Origin: Mycoplasma suis str. Illinois
Lineage (GTDB): Bacteria > Bacillota_I > Bacilli_A > Mycoplasmatales > Mycoplasmoidaceae
Direction: 5' to 3'
NCBI RefSeq assembly: GCF_000179035.2
Contig: NC_015155.1
Location: 620,001 to 684,000, forward strand
DNA length: 64,000 nt
The notes under the pieces were generated by a model, which ran no database searches, was not told the origin of the DNA, and worked only from the letters and a program-made list of their open reading frames with translations. The translations under genes and the position numbers were made by a program. The first letter of the stretch is position 1. Each line of letters begins with the position of its first letter. This document shows, piece by piece, positions 17,871 to 28,907 of this stretch.

Positions 17871-19439
17871 ATGGAGGGTTCAATCCCTTGCTTCATATTT
17901 GTCTTATTATTACTTTTTGTCACATGAACTAAATATAGGTTACCTGGGCTGGTAACCTCAGCCTTTCTATCAGTTTCAGCATTTTCCATATTTAATCTAT
18001 TTATGCTGGCTGGCCTTCCCTTTAGTAGGGAGACAGTTTTTGGGGCAGTAGCTCTATCTCTCTTTGGGCACTTAAAAGTAATTCACTTCTTTAAGTTTGC
18101 GCAAAAATATCTCCTAAAGAAAATCTATACAGTCAAGCTAGCAATTTTGCTAGCTAGAAAAAAACATAACTTATATCTTTATGAATTAACACTTCTGCTG
18201 TTAATTCCGGGATCACTTTTTGTGTTTTTATTTCCTTCAACTCTTAAAGAATTAGGACTTTTAGTAGTTTTAGGAATACTATGTATTACTGCTCTTTGAT
18301 GATTGTTTTCTAACTTTTATCTTCCAAAACTAATTCTTTCTTTGGAGGATCAAAGAAACTCTATTCTCCCTGCAAGACAATGATCTAATCCTAAATATTC
18401 TCTTTTATTGGGTAATGAAGATGAAGCAATAGATAAGCCTGTTAGAAAAATTAGAAAGAATTTTTCTCCTCTTCTTATCTGTTTAGGTATTCTTGGAATA
18501 CTTTTGTGTATTGGAGGAGCAAATCTTCATTATCCTGAGTTTTTCAAAAATAATCAATTGCTGTCAATTGATTCCAAAGCTAATGGGACTATCACCGAAG
18601 CTTTAAAAACTTTTGAAGGAAAATATAAGACACTGTCTGAAGCTCCTAAAGACATTAAAGCTAATGGGAATTCAATTTCCCTTCTATACTATCTATTTCC
18701 TGAAGGATTATCACTAGATCAAATAATTGAAAAATTAAAAGGTACCACAAATGGTAATGGCGTGCAAAATGGCCAACAAACTCAAGAAATTAAGAATTAT
18801 GAAATTCAAACTACTGAAGCTTTTTCTAAGATGCCTTCACTGCAAACAGCAGTGAAGCTATCTCTTTGATCTCTAATTCCTTTGTTCTTTTACTCTATTT
18901 TCAGATTTGGCTCTCTCAATGCTTTAGCTTTCTTAATTTCATCAATTTGTCTATTTGGAGTTAAATTCTTTTTCCTTATGCTATTTCCATTTAAGATTTC
19001 TGAGCTAATGCCAGAAATATCTTTCATTAGCTTTATGATGCTAATTATTCTTTGAATGAGTTCGCTGTCTTTTTCAAATGAATTGACAGGAAATAACAAT
19101 AAGATAGAAGATCAAAAACTATTTTTGAAAATTCAATCCAATAGATTGAAGTGAATTATTAGACAAGGTAATTCTTACTATGTTGGAATGCTAGCTGTAG
19201 CTTTAGTATTGTTGCTAGCATTCAGGCTAAATGAAATTATTTATGCTGTATTCCTTTTAATATTGCTTGCAGCAATATCTTCTTGCTGCTTCTCAACTAT
19301 GTTCTCTTTCTGTCTAGCTAAATTGAGTTGAAGACTTGGAAGACTTTATGGAAAACTATATGGTGTATTTATTAGATCCAGAAAGAGACATTATGAAACA
19401 GTTGTTGAAGAAGAAAAAGTTCTTGGAATTAATTATTAA
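17871..19439 (+). CDS. SecDF-like multi-pass membrane protein (522 aa)
   Basis: ATG at 17,871 adds an N-terminal helix to the frame. Segments resemble the SecD/SecF translocase family: YRLPGLVTSAFLS early, like the conserved YG-PG start of the SecD membrane domain; later LWSLIPLFFYSIFRFGSL, like the SecF RF motif; and two closing helices around FRLNEIIYAVFLL. About 12 hydrophobic segments with one external loop near residues 195-320. SecDF uses the membrane potential to pull exported proteins outward. The external P1 domain is missing and may be the preceding gene. Identification is by pattern only. Confidence 0.5.
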
Positions 19440-19564
19440 TTAGTTTTCCTTTATTTCCCCGTTAAGGGGAAGGAGTGAAAGCCTAAAGGAAAGTTATTCT
19501 ATTTTCTTGTAAATCTTCTGGATTTCGCTGAAATCCCATTTTAGGAAGATAGCATTCAGGATTA

Positions 19565-19813
19565 TTGAAACAATTTTCATGCACACTTGTTTCAACAATT
19601 GTTGGCTTTCTTTTTCAATATCTATTAATTAAGTCCATTATTAGATTTGCCAAACTTGAAAAAGTTAGTATTCCTGTAGCTATTCCCATTAGAGAGGCTG
19701 CGCCCCCTCTAATTATTTTCTTTTCATTAATACTTAACTTTTTCACTTTTATTAGACTGCTCAAGGTACTCCAAAGGATATTCCGCTCTTGTAGTAATAA
19801 GGCGAGAATCTAA
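19565..19813 (+). CDS. Possible small membrane protein (82 aa)
   Basis: TTG-started ORF with three hydrophobic stretches (FSCTLVSTIVGFLFQYLL; PPLIIFFSLILNFFTFI) and basic residues between. Its last 60 bases overlap the 3' end of the minus-strand gene at 19,752, so one of the two ends may be wrong. No relative recognised. Confidence 0.3.
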   Translation: MKQFSCTLVSTIVGFLFQYLLIKSIIRFAKLEKVSIPVAIPIREAAPPLIIFFSLILNFFTFIRLLKVLQRIFRSCSNKARI

Positions 19814-20153
19814 TTGTTGGTCTCAGGGCTTCTGATGCATAAGAGAAGAAATCTCTTCTATTGGAGGCATTACTGCCTCCTCCCGAATAATTTCCATAAT
19901 ATCCACTCCCTACTGGACTGAAATGTGAAGAAACTTGTTTTGCATTTCCTTTGTCACCGAAGAAGAAAGAATAAATTTCCTCACCTAAAGTAATTAGTCC
20001 TGGAATACTAGACAAAGCTAGTAAGGAAATATTATGGAATCTAGTATTACAGTTAACTATTCCACTCTTAGGTTTAGAGGAAAGAGGAGAATATCTTCTC
20101 CTCCCTGCTCCCCCTACAATTAGTTTCTTTTCAGATTCTGATATCTTTCTCAT
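19752..20153 (-). CDS. Small protein with bacteriocin-type double-glycine leader (133 aa)
   Basis: The N-terminus MRKISESEKKLIVGGAG closely matches the double-glycine leader pattern LSxxELxxIxGG of peptides cleaved and exported by peptidase-containing ABC transporters. The predicted mature part starts AGRRRYSP and contains one hydrophobic segment (ISLLALSSIPGLITLG) and a Gly/Ser/Tyr-rich tail (SGYYGNYSGGGSNAS). One TGA (Trp) precedes the TAA at 19,752. No such transporter is in this window. The match could be chance, since the mature part is long for a bacteriocin. A hairpin at 20,204-20,232 separates it from the upstream gene. Confidence 0.6.
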
Positions 20154-20203
20154 TTCTTTAAATATCCATAAAGTCTTTTCACTCTATTAATGGAAAGATC
20201 TAG

Positions 20204-20232
20204 TTAAAAAAGCATAAAAAGCTTTTTTAACT
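20204..20232 (-). terminator. Hairpin GTTAAAAAAGC/GCTTTTTTAAC
   Basis: Perfect 11-bp stem with a 7-base loop between the genes at 20,250 and 20,153, both minus strand. Confidence 0.75.
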
Positions 20233-20249
20233 TCTAAAGACCTAAACTA

Positions 20250-21125
20250 CTAGCTCCAGATTATTTTGCTTTCAAAGATGTAATTTAAATGCTTAAACAA
20301 GTCATATCTAAGTATTATGTCTCTATTATCGGCAGTAGATTCAGTCAAACTACCTACATTCTTTGAAGTTCTCTCTTTATCTTTTTCTAATTCCTCTATT
20401 TTGTCTTGATGCAAGACAAAAGGAATTCCCTCTTTGTAAATAATTACTACAGGAATGCCTGTTACTTTGTTTCCAAAGTAATAGATAAGTAGGGAGTGAA
20501 TCTTTCTAAAATTAACTGCTGACTTATCGTATCTGATATAGTCATCCTTTATTCTTCCCTGACTTAATAAGGTTGTACTTCACTTATGTCAGGGAATTCC
20601 AGCTAAATCGTCATTATTTCTGTGATCCATAGAAGGTATCTCATCACTGAAGAAAATAAATTTCAAATCTCTCAACTTACTCTTTGTTTTTGATAAAGAG
20701 TAAGTTTCATAAAAGATACCATCTCTATAAACATTTTTGTTGGCTCCTAATCAAGTCTTAGGAGACTCTATAGAGTTATATAAGAAGTTTGTACAGTTGG
20801 GGCAGGAATCTGCCCCAAAATACAAAACATAATTTCCATTGTTATATTTCTTTGTTCCCCTAATTAATTCAGAATTAGATACCTTAACTTCAGGGAAACT
20901 AGAAAATTTTCTAGTTTCTGTTGTGTAACTTACTCCATTACTATCTGAGTCACTATTCTCTACCCCTTGCATAGCATATTTTTCTGGAGCTGGATTAAAT
21001 TCTCTAAATAAAAATTCTTCAAAACTATCTCCTACAAGAATTGGAGGAATACTAATAGCTCCGGCACTAGCGGAGCTAAAACCTAAAATTAAAAGAGCTT
21101 TAAGTTTACTTAGTCCTAATAGCAA
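20250..21125 (-). CDS. Exported thioredoxin-fold protein with CPNC motif (291 aa)
   Basis: TTG start at 21,125 gives a signal-like N-terminus (LLGLSKLKALLILGFSSASA). Residues about 98-112 read YVLYFGADSCPNCTNF, the beta strand plus CxxC active site of thioredoxin-like oxidoreductases. A later VTGIPVVIIYKEGIPF supplies the cis-Pro loop. Such a protein could form or reshuffle disulfides outside the cell, which fits the many exported proteins with C-terminal cysteine pairs in this window (inference). One TGA is read at 20,751. Distinct from cytosolic trxA at 22,617. Confidence 0.7.
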
Positions 21126-21242
21126 ATTAGTACAAAGAAACTACCAAAATAATGCTTTTTAAAAGATCTTATTAAACAAAAGTCCTAATATATTATTTAT
21201 TATTAAACATTTAAATTTAAGTTAGTAAAAACTTAAATTAGT

Positions 21243-21737
21243 ATGTCAAAAAATAATATAGTGGAGTGCTTTATAGAAATTGCAAAGCACTCCAATCTTA
21301 AATATGAGTGTGTTGATGGCAAATTGAAACTAGATAGAGTACTATTTGGTTCAATGGTATATCCGCACAACTATGGATATATTTCTGATACTCTAGCAGA
21401 GGATGGAGATCCTCTAGATGTAGTAGTGCTATCTAATTTCTCTGTAACTCCAGGAACTTATTTGGATTGCAAAATTCTTGGTTCTCTAGAAATGGTAGAT
21501 TCTGGAGAACAAGATTGAAAAGTTATTGCAATTATGGATGCGGATCCAAGACTAAAACATATAAATTCTCTAGATGATGTTCCTCAACACTGAATTGCTG
21601 AATTAAGAAACTTTTTTGAAAGTTACAAGCAACTAGAGAATAAGAAAGTTTCCCTTGGAAACTTTATCTCTCTAGAATTTACTCTTTCTTTAATTGAAGA
21701 ATCAAAAACTAGATGAAGAACTCAAAGGGGAGAATAA
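21243..21737 (+). CDS. ppa: Inorganic pyrophosphatase (164 aa)
   Basis: Family I soluble pyrophosphatase, hydrolysing pyrophosphate from tRNA charging and nucleic acid synthesis. Hallmarks: LDRVLFGSMVYPHNYGYI near residues 30-48, the metal-binding EDGDPLDVVVLS (residues 56-67) and the later MDADPRLKHI. Length is normal for the family. Three TGA codons read as Trp. A hairpin (AATTTAAGTT/AACTTAAATT, 21,214-21,239) lies directly before the ATG. Confidence 0.95.
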
Positions 21738-21753
21738 CAATCAAATTATTAAA

Positions 21754-21830
21754 TGGCACACCTAATAGGACTCGAACCTATACTCTTTTGATCCGAAGTC
21801 AAATGCTTTATCCAATTAAGCTATAGGTGC
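21754..21830 (-). tRNA. tRNA-Arg (UCG)
   Basis: 77 bases with encoded CCA. Acceptor stem GCACCTA/TAGGTGT (first pair G-U), D arm, anticodon stem TTTGA/TCAAA with loop CTTCGGA giving anticodon TCG, and T-arm TATAG-GTTCGAG-CTAT. It lies on the strand opposite to ppa, just past its stop. Confidence 0.92.
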
Positions 21831-21859
21831 ACTCAAAACTTACTAGAAACTAACTAAAG

Positions 21860-22609
21860 ATTCCAGCAAAAAAACTACTTCCTGACACTCTTTCCTTCGT
21901 ACAGGAAAGTGTCGATCTCTTCTTCGAAAAGATCCATAATGAATTTAATATTTCTCTAAGAGAAGCTCTTAGAGAATTCACAGAGTATCACGTATACTCT
22001 TGTAACTATTTAGGATTATCAGCTGATCCTAAAAATCTTTCTCTCTACTACCACTTCAATTACAACCCAGAAAAAAATCTAGCTAAACTAGAAAAAATTT
22101 ATTTTGTCTCACCTGAGGCGAGACACATATTAACTTACAATTTCTTGCTTGAAATTGAATCCTATACAAAATCCAAAATCAAGAAATGTACCTCTAAATT
22201 GAAACAACAAGTTCCTTCACACCAAAATGTATTTAAGTTTGAAGGAACTTTTAGAGGTCTAACTTTCTTTGCTGACTTCAATAAGCTAGATAGTTACAGA
22301 GCTAAAAAGATACTATTAGATTATTCATGATTAAGGGAACAAAATAAACAACTACTAGTACTTAAGAAAATGAATGAAAACTGTGAAAGTGAGTATCTTA
22401 AAGAAGTAGTTATTAAGTTTGACTTATCATTCTTAAAAGATTCTCACTTCTTCGAGAATGATAAGTATGCTAGTTTTAAGAGAGTATTACCTCCTAACTT
22501 AATGATTGAATTACCTCTTACAGTAGAATATGAAATAGAAAAAATTCCAGAATCTTTGAAGAAAGAACAACTAATTGACCTTAGTTCTTTAAAAATGAAT
22601 ATTTCCTAA
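21860..22609 (+). CDS. Conserved-looking protein of unknown function (about 249 aa)
   Basis: The frame is open from a TAA at 21,851-21,853 to the stop at 22,607 with one TGA (Trp). No ATG/GTG/TTG occurs early; ATT at 21,860 (IPAKKLLPDTLSF) is the best start, otherwise ATG at 22,145 would discard about 95 residues of good coding sequence. Mixed alpha/beta, soluble, rich in Lys/Glu/Leu, with FRGLTFFADFNKLDSYRAKK near the centre. It sits 7 bases before trxA, probably in one operon. I do not recognise the family. Confidence 0.65.
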
Positions 22610-22616
22610 TATATTC

Positions 22617-22940
22617 ATGATTACTATTAATTCTCAAGAAGAACTAAATACACTTCTTGAGAAAGGAAATGTTGTTATAGATTTTTATGCTGATTGGTGT
22701 CCTCCTTGCAGACAATTGATGCCTGTACTAGAAAAACTATCTATTAGTGATAAATTTAGAGATACTATCCAATTTGTAAAAGTTAATGTAACTCAATTTG
22801 CAGAATTAGCTAGAAAATATGAAGTATCTTCTATTCCTACTCTTGTTTTCTCTTCTTTAAATAAAGATCAAGTAGAAAAGCACCTAGGCTTTAAGGATGA
22901 AGATCAACTTACAAGCCTACTAGAGCAATACTTCACTTAG
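22617..22940 (+). CDS. trxA: Thioredoxin (107 aa)
   Basis: Cytosolic disulfide reductase. Active site ADWCPPCRQLMPVLEK at residues about 25-40 (WCPPC rather than the common WCGPC), cis-Pro loop YEVSSIPTLVFSS at about 70-82, and the normal thioredoxin length. Starts 7 bases after the preceding gene. Confidence 0.95.
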   Translation: MITINSQEELNTLLEKGNVVIDFYADWCPPCRQLMPVLEKLSISDKFRDTIQFVKVNVTQFAELARKYEVSSIPTLVFSSLNKDQVEKHLGFKDEDQLTSLLEQYFT

Positions 22941-23080
22941 ATCTAAATTTTCAGGCGGCCAGCAATGGCCTCCTAAGTGGGAGTGATATACTTTTTTGAG
23001 CCTGCCTAGTTTTAGCAGTCTTTACATTACTTTTATGTCTTAAAAAGTTATTTTTTAGACTTTGATGTCAAAAAAATTAT

Positions 23081-24001
23081 TTGATATTCCCAAGTCTAAA
23101 TATCAATACTATTTCCAGCATTGCAATGATTATTGCTGCAAATACAGCAATAATATTTGCAATTATTTTCTTGACTCACAACCTTTTAGGTGTTGTGTTT
23201 CAAATCTATCCGGGAAGTCGTCTATTAATTGAAACAATACTTATAAAGATTGGTGGAAGTCTCTATGGACCAGTTATAGGTATGTTAATAGGTCTTTTGA
23301 CAGACCTATTAACAGTAATTCTTACTTCTTCAGTATTTAACTATGGATATTTATTAGCAGCCATTTTTAATGGCTTCCTAGGAGGATTTATATTCATGTT
23401 GCGAGATGAACATAAAAAATCTAGAACAATGGTTAAATACTGACAAAACACAATGTTTGTAATTGGACTACTAACAATTACTAGTGTTACTTTCTACTTT
23501 TTCTTCTATAAGTCAGTATTGAAACACAATAGTGGCTCTGACACAATAGCACTAAATATATTCTCTAAATCTATAGATTTCCCATCATGATTCTTCCCAG
23601 CATTCCTATCAACTATTCTGGGAACAATAGTTATAGGACTAATAACTACTCTATTAATGTCTGATAAAAAATTCTTTATCAGACATTCAGATTCAGCTAA
23701 AAAATGAAATATCATTTTTAGAATTACAGCTCTAAACTTTATAGCTTATATATTGGTAGATTTGATAACTCTACCACTATTCGATATAAAGATTTCTACT
23801 CTACCTTATGAACAATTCTTTGTTATGAGAAATATAGCTTTAATTCCAGCTATAACTTTCTCATCCTTTATAGTTTGAAAGATTTTCAAACTAAATCAAA
23901 AACTTCACTTTACTTCCTTTAAAGAAAAGCTACTTCTTCCAAGTAGATCAGCTAAGACTGCTCTTACTGGAATGCAATATCAAACAAATTTAAACTACTA
24001 A
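23081..24001 (+). CDS. ECF-type transporter S component, membrane protein (about 306 aa)
   Basis: Substrate-binding membrane subunit of an energy-coupling-factor vitamin transporter, by pattern. The first half has the S-component look: IGGSLYGPVIGMLIGLLTDLL and YGYLLAAIFNGFLGGFIFML. The second half has three more helices. Three TGA (Trp). TTG at 23,081 matches the usual start of the family, but the frame stays open upstream to about 22,928 and would add another hydrophobic helix (LACLVLAVFTLLLCL), so the true start may be earlier. The vitamin cannot be told from sequence alone. Confidence 0.65.
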
Positions 24002-24008
24002 GTTAAAT

Positions 24009-25304
24009 TTGTCTACTATAGAAAAATACCTAATAGAAAAGGGATTTATATATCCCAGCAGCTCTATTTATGATAAGTTAGAAAACTCCTGAGACTATGG
24101 TCACATAGGAGTTTTACTGAAAAACAATATAAAAAATCAATGAGTTGATTTTTTTGTAACTAAGGGAAAAGATGTTTTCCTTTATGAAGGAAATCTTCTA
24201 ACTTCTAGAGAGGTATGGGAAGCTTCTGGACATATAAAAAACTTTGAAAAAACATTAGTGGAGTGTAAGTCCTGTAATGTTCGATATGAATTAGAAGGTA
24301 AATTAGAAAAATGTCAGAAGTGTAACTCTTCTGACTTTTCTGAACCTAAAAAATTTCAAATGATTTTTAAATCTGACAAATATTATTTGAGACCTGAAAC
24401 GGCTCAAACAATATTCGCAAATATCAAGTTAATTGCACTTAACTCTAAAGTCAATTTACCTTTTAGTGTTGCTCAATCTGGAAAAGCCTTCAGAAATGAA
24501 GTCTCTCCAGAAAAAACTATTTTTAGAACTAAAGAGTTTGAACAACTAGAGTTTGAGGAATTTGTGCATCCAGAAGATGCACAATCAACTTTGGAAAGAC
24601 AAGTAGAAAGTATTAGAAAATTCCTAACAGAAGTTTTTGAATTTTCTCCTTCTTCTTTTTCTTTTGAATCTGTTCCGAAAGAAGAATTACCTCACTATTC
24701 ACTTCAAAATTGTGATCTTCACTACAATTTTGAATTCGGTAAAGAAGAATTATGAGGTATAGCTAATAGGGGAGACTTTGACTTAAAGTCTCACCAAGAA
24801 TATTCTGGAGAAAAACTTCACTTCCAAGTAGAAGAAAATTCCAAAACTTTAGTCCCATTTGTAGTGGAACACTCAGTGGGACTAAATAGATTAATGCTAG
24901 CTGTTATCAAGGAAAAACTAATAGATATAGATGGAAAGAAGTGAAAAACTCTTTCCCTCCCGGTTTCTCTTTCTCCTTATAAGTTTGCTGTACTACCACT
25001 TACAAAGGAGCAATTAAATTGCTCCTATAAACTAGTTGAATATCTAAAGAGTTTTGGTCTCTCAGTTATTCTCTCCCATAAGGGTTCTATAGGTAAGAGA
25101 TATAGAAAACAAGATGAGATAGGAACTTTTTATTGTTTAACCTTAGATTTTGAAGGGGGAAGCTGGGATAGTTCTGCTTTTTCTGTAACTTTAAGAATTA
25201 GAGATAATGGGAAACAAGTAAGAGTTAATAAAAATGAATTGAAAGAATATATACTTTCCTGTCTAAGTGTCTCAAAAGAGCTACTTAGACAGGAAGAAAT
25301 ATAA
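24009..25304 (+). CDS. glyS: Glycyl-tRNA synthetase (about 431 aa)
   Basis: Class II, single-chain (eukaryote/mycoplasma-type) GlyRS. Visible: WDYGHIGVLLKNNI, a CKSC-CQKC zinc-like insertion, YYLRPETAQTIFANI, RNEVSPEKTIFRTKEFEQLEFE (motif 2) and VVEHSVGLNRLMLAVI (motif 3), then the anticodon-binding domain. TTG at 24,009 starts the frame 7 bases after the upstream stop. Several TGA (Trp). It overlaps dnaG by 38 bases if that gene starts at GTG 25,267. Confidence 0.92.
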
Positions 25305-27216
25305 GGTAAAAGAAGTAATTCAGAATTATCTATCCCTCGAAAAGAGGGGTAGAAATTTCTGAGCAATTTGCCCATTCCATGATGACACAAGAGCATCTCT
25401 TTCTGTTTCTGAAGAAAAAAATATATTTAAGTGTTTCTCCTGTGGAGTCACTGGAGATGCTATTTCCTTCGTTATGAAGAAGGAAAATATTCCTTTTAAT
25501 GAAGCTGTTTTTAAAGCTCACACTTTACTAAAGTTTCCGATTGAGCAACTTAGCTCAATCAAATTCAATTCCAAAGACTATTTATTTAAGCAACAATTAA
25601 TCAAATTCAATAATTTTGTTTCTGAATTTTTCATTAACTCTCTAAATTCAGAAGAAGGGGGGGAGGCTCTTCAATATCTAAAAGAAGAAAGAAAACTAAG
25701 TGATTTCTTAATTCAGAAATTTAAGATAGGGTTTTCTCCCGCGGGGGAGAAATTAATGAATTCAATAGAACAAATTAGAAAAATTTCTGAGGAATTCAAA
25801 TTCATAAGTGATGAATTCCTCTTAAAAACAGGAATTTTTAGTAAAAGTTCAGGAACTTCTGAAAAAATATTTCCTATTTTTCAAAATAGGATAGTATTTC
25901 CAATTTTTTCTCAAAATCAGGAAATAATTGGATTTACTTCCAGAAGATTAGGGAACTCTAATCTTTCTGAAGCAAAATATATTCACTCAAGGGAAACTCT
26001 CTTATTTAAAAAAGCTAATTTACTCTACAATCTCCCTGAAATCAATAGGGTTTCAGAAGATTCTTTCATATACCTCTTTGAAGGTATATTTGATCTTTTG
26101 TCATTTCAACTAATTTCTCCAGAATCTATCTGCTTTGCACTTCTAGGGAGTGAAATGTCAGACAATGGGTTTCGTTTATTGACCAAGTTACCCTCAAAAA
26201 AATTAGTAATTATTATGGACAATGACCAAGCTGGTAGGAATGCAGCTCTAAAGCTATTTCAGAAAATGCTGAAATATGAATTAAATTCCCATATTCTACC
26301 AATAGATTATGGGAATAATAAAGACTTATCAGAGCTTTATTGTTCTGGCTCTTTAATTCAATTACCAAAACCTGTAGATTACATTGAGTGAATTCAAGGT
26401 AATTGAAGAGATTTGTGAAAAAAAGAAGAAAAATATATTACTGACATTATTTCAGTGAACCAAATAGTTCACTTTCTTCTGGATGGTCTATTCCAAAGAG
26501 ATCAGAGAACTCAGAAAATATTTTTATTTTCTGATATCAAATATGACTTCGCTTTTCTTCAGTTATCAAGAATATTTAGTCTGTATGACTCAATAGAGAA
26601 GACTCAATTTGAGTCTGAAATTATTGAGAGAGCTAAGCAAAAATATATAGAAGCTATAAATGTCAAGGCTATTCTTCCGCAGGAGGATAGTATTGAAATC
26701 GAAATAGCTTCTCTTAGGCGAGAACTCTCGACTCCAAAAGACTTAACTGGGGAATTCTCAAAAATAGTTGAAATAATTCAAAAACTTAGAGAGTCTAATA
26801 GAGATTTGCAATTAATTTCTCAGAAATTATCTGATTGGGAAACTCCCTTTTTATTTCAATATTTCGAGAATTATCAATTAGGTTTTTCCGAAAAAGAAAT
26901 TCCTTTCTTTTTGGAACTTAAGGAAGTTATTGCAAATTTCAGAAGTGATTTAATTGTTCAGAAAACAAAATATTTATCACTTCAAGAGGGGGAGGAAATA
27001 GAAGTAAGTTCAATGAAAGACTTCTTTGAACTTTACTATTCCCTAACAGAGAAAACAATAAGAAAAGCTCTTGCTTTTATTAAGACTTGATCTACTCCAG
27101 AGTTTCCGGAGAAAAAGCAAATAATAGAACAAATAGATCAAGACTTAAAAGATGTGAAGCAAAAATATGCTTCACTAATTTGCAGAGAGTTAGAAGAATT
27201 AAAGTATCTAACCTAG
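25267..27216 (+). CDS. dnaG: DNA primase (about 649 aa)
   Basis: Makes RNA primers for replication. N-terminal zinc finger ICPFHDD...FKCFSCGVTGDAISF (residues about 35-70), then the TOPRIM core with LFEGIFDLLSF and IIMDNDQAGRNAAL, then a helicase-binding C-terminal region. Start: the frame opens at GTG 25,267 after a TAA at 25,264; ATG at 25,474 would lose the zinc finger. A run of 7 G (25,657-25,663) codes Gly-Gly in frame. TGA (Trp) at several points, including right after residue 305 of the large open part. Confidence 0.93.
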
Positions 27217-27242
27217 CTATCTAGTTCTTAGCGGGAAAGTCT

Positions 27243-27267
27243 TTTCAGCCAATTATTGGCTGAAAAT
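27243..27267 (+). terminator. Hairpin terminator after dnaG
   Basis: TTTTCAGCCAAT/ATTGGCTGAAAA stem, 27 bases past the dnaG stop. Confidence 0.7.
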
Positions 27268-27317
27268 TCTTACTTTTTCGAAAAACTAAGACATTAAGAG
27301 AGTGAAAAGAAAAAAAT

Positions 27318-27938
27318 ATGTACTACTTAAAGTGTCAAATTATCTCAGTGCACAAAAATTATTTAATTGCTGAAAGTAATGGAAAGGGTTACAAAATAAA
27401 CTTTGCTGATACTTATTCCATTAAGGAGCAAGAAGAGCATTTAATTTATGTGTTCCGAGAATTTAAGCTAGACACTAAAAATCAAATAACTTCCCAATTA
27501 TTTGGTTTTCTTTCTGAAAAAGAATTTGAATTATTTAACAGTCTATTGGCGATAAAAGGAATAGGTTGTAAAACAGCTCAAGCCATATTAACTAATGACT
27601 GAAATATGATGTACTTCTTGGCAGAACGTGAAGAAAGACTAAAACTAGCTGAACTAAGGGGATTCAATCTGAAAATAGCTAATTTATTTATCTACTCAAT
27701 AAAAAATATGAAGTCACTAAAAAATTCTTTTAATAAACATTCTTCATCCAGTTATTCTGATTCCAAAGAATGTAAAGAGAAGGAAGTTATTTCTTCTCTA
27801 ATAAAAATTGGATACAAATTTGATGACATAAAAAGAGCTCTAGACATTATTAGAGAAAGCGATACTGAATTGAAGAATGACTTCAATTCGCTAATTAATG
27901 AATGTTTAAAAACAATATCTCAAATCAAATATCACTAG
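27318..27938 (+). CDS. ruvA: Holliday junction DNA helicase subunit RuvA (206 aa)
   Basis: Binds four-way junctions and loads RuvB. N-terminal OB fold (LIAESNGKGYKINF), tandem helix-hairpin-helix (FNSLLAIKGIGCKTAQAIL, then LAELRGFNLKIANLFI) and a C-terminal domain III (SSLIKIGYKFDDIKRAL) that contacts RuvB. One TGA at 27,600-27,602. It lies 9 bases before ruvB. Confidence 0.9.
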
Positions 27939-27947
27939 TAGTAAATC

Positions 27948-28907
27948 ATGAATTTAGATTTACTACACACAAGACCTACTAACCTTAGCGAGTTCATTGG
28001 AAAACCTGAAATAGTAAAGAGTCTTCGGATTGGAATAGAAGTGGCTAAAAAATTAAATAAACCTCTAGAACACACTTTACTTTACGGACCCCCTGGGGTC
28101 GGTAAAACTTCATTAGCACAAATAATAGCTAATGAAATGGAAGTAAATATAAAAATTGTTCCATCAACAAATATTCAAACTCTTCCAGATTTAATAGGTA
28201 TTCTCAATTCACTCAATGACTTTGATGTTTTATTCATTGATGAAATTCACAGTCTTAAATTGGAATACTCTGAAATGTTGTATTCAGCTCTCGAGGACAA
28301 TGTCCTCGATTTACTAATTGGAAAAAATTACAACTCTAAAACAATTAGAGTTAATTTACCTAAATTCACTCTAATTGCTGCTACCACAAATTTAGGAGCT
28401 TTACCAAAAGCTCTAGAAGAAAGATTTGGATATGTCTTCTTCATTGATTGCTATACAGAAGAAGAATTAATAGTTCTAATTAAGAGAGTTACTAAGATGT
28501 GAAATTTAGAACTCAGCGAAAAAGAAATACTAACTATTGTTTACAACTCTAGGGGAATCCCTAGAAATGCAAATAGAATATTGAGAAGGGTTTTGGACTA
28601 CAAAACTATTAATAATGAATGTGAAATTCAAGAAATCATAAAAGAATGTGGATTTATCTATATGGGATTAACTGAAACAGATATAAAGTATCTAAATTTT
28701 TTGAAGGAAAGTTTGAACTTTACTTCTGGAATTAAATCTATAGTTCAGGGAACTAATATAGATGAATCTACATTAATTAAGAAAATAGAACCTTACCTAG
28801 TAAGTAAGGGTTATATTTCCAAAACTAATAAGGGGAGAATACTCACAGATAGTGGGGAGAAAATACTTGGAAAATATAAAAAATGAAAAAATAAGGTCAG
28901 TAGGTAA
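27948..28907 (+). CDS. ruvB: Holliday junction branch-migration ATPase RuvB (319 aa)
   Basis: AAA+ motor. Walker A YGPPGVGKTSLAQ (about 45-57), Walker B DVLFIDEIHSL, sensor 1 IAATTNLGALPKALEERFG with the arginine-finger region, sensor 2 RGIPRNANRILRR, and a winged-helix C-terminus. TGA (Trp) at 28,499 and again four residues after GKYK near the end; true stop TAA at 28,905. Confidence 0.95.

Noticed and set aside
25657-25663. G7 run in dnaG
   Set aside because: In frame, shorter than the other runs and in an essential gene; no sign of a switch.
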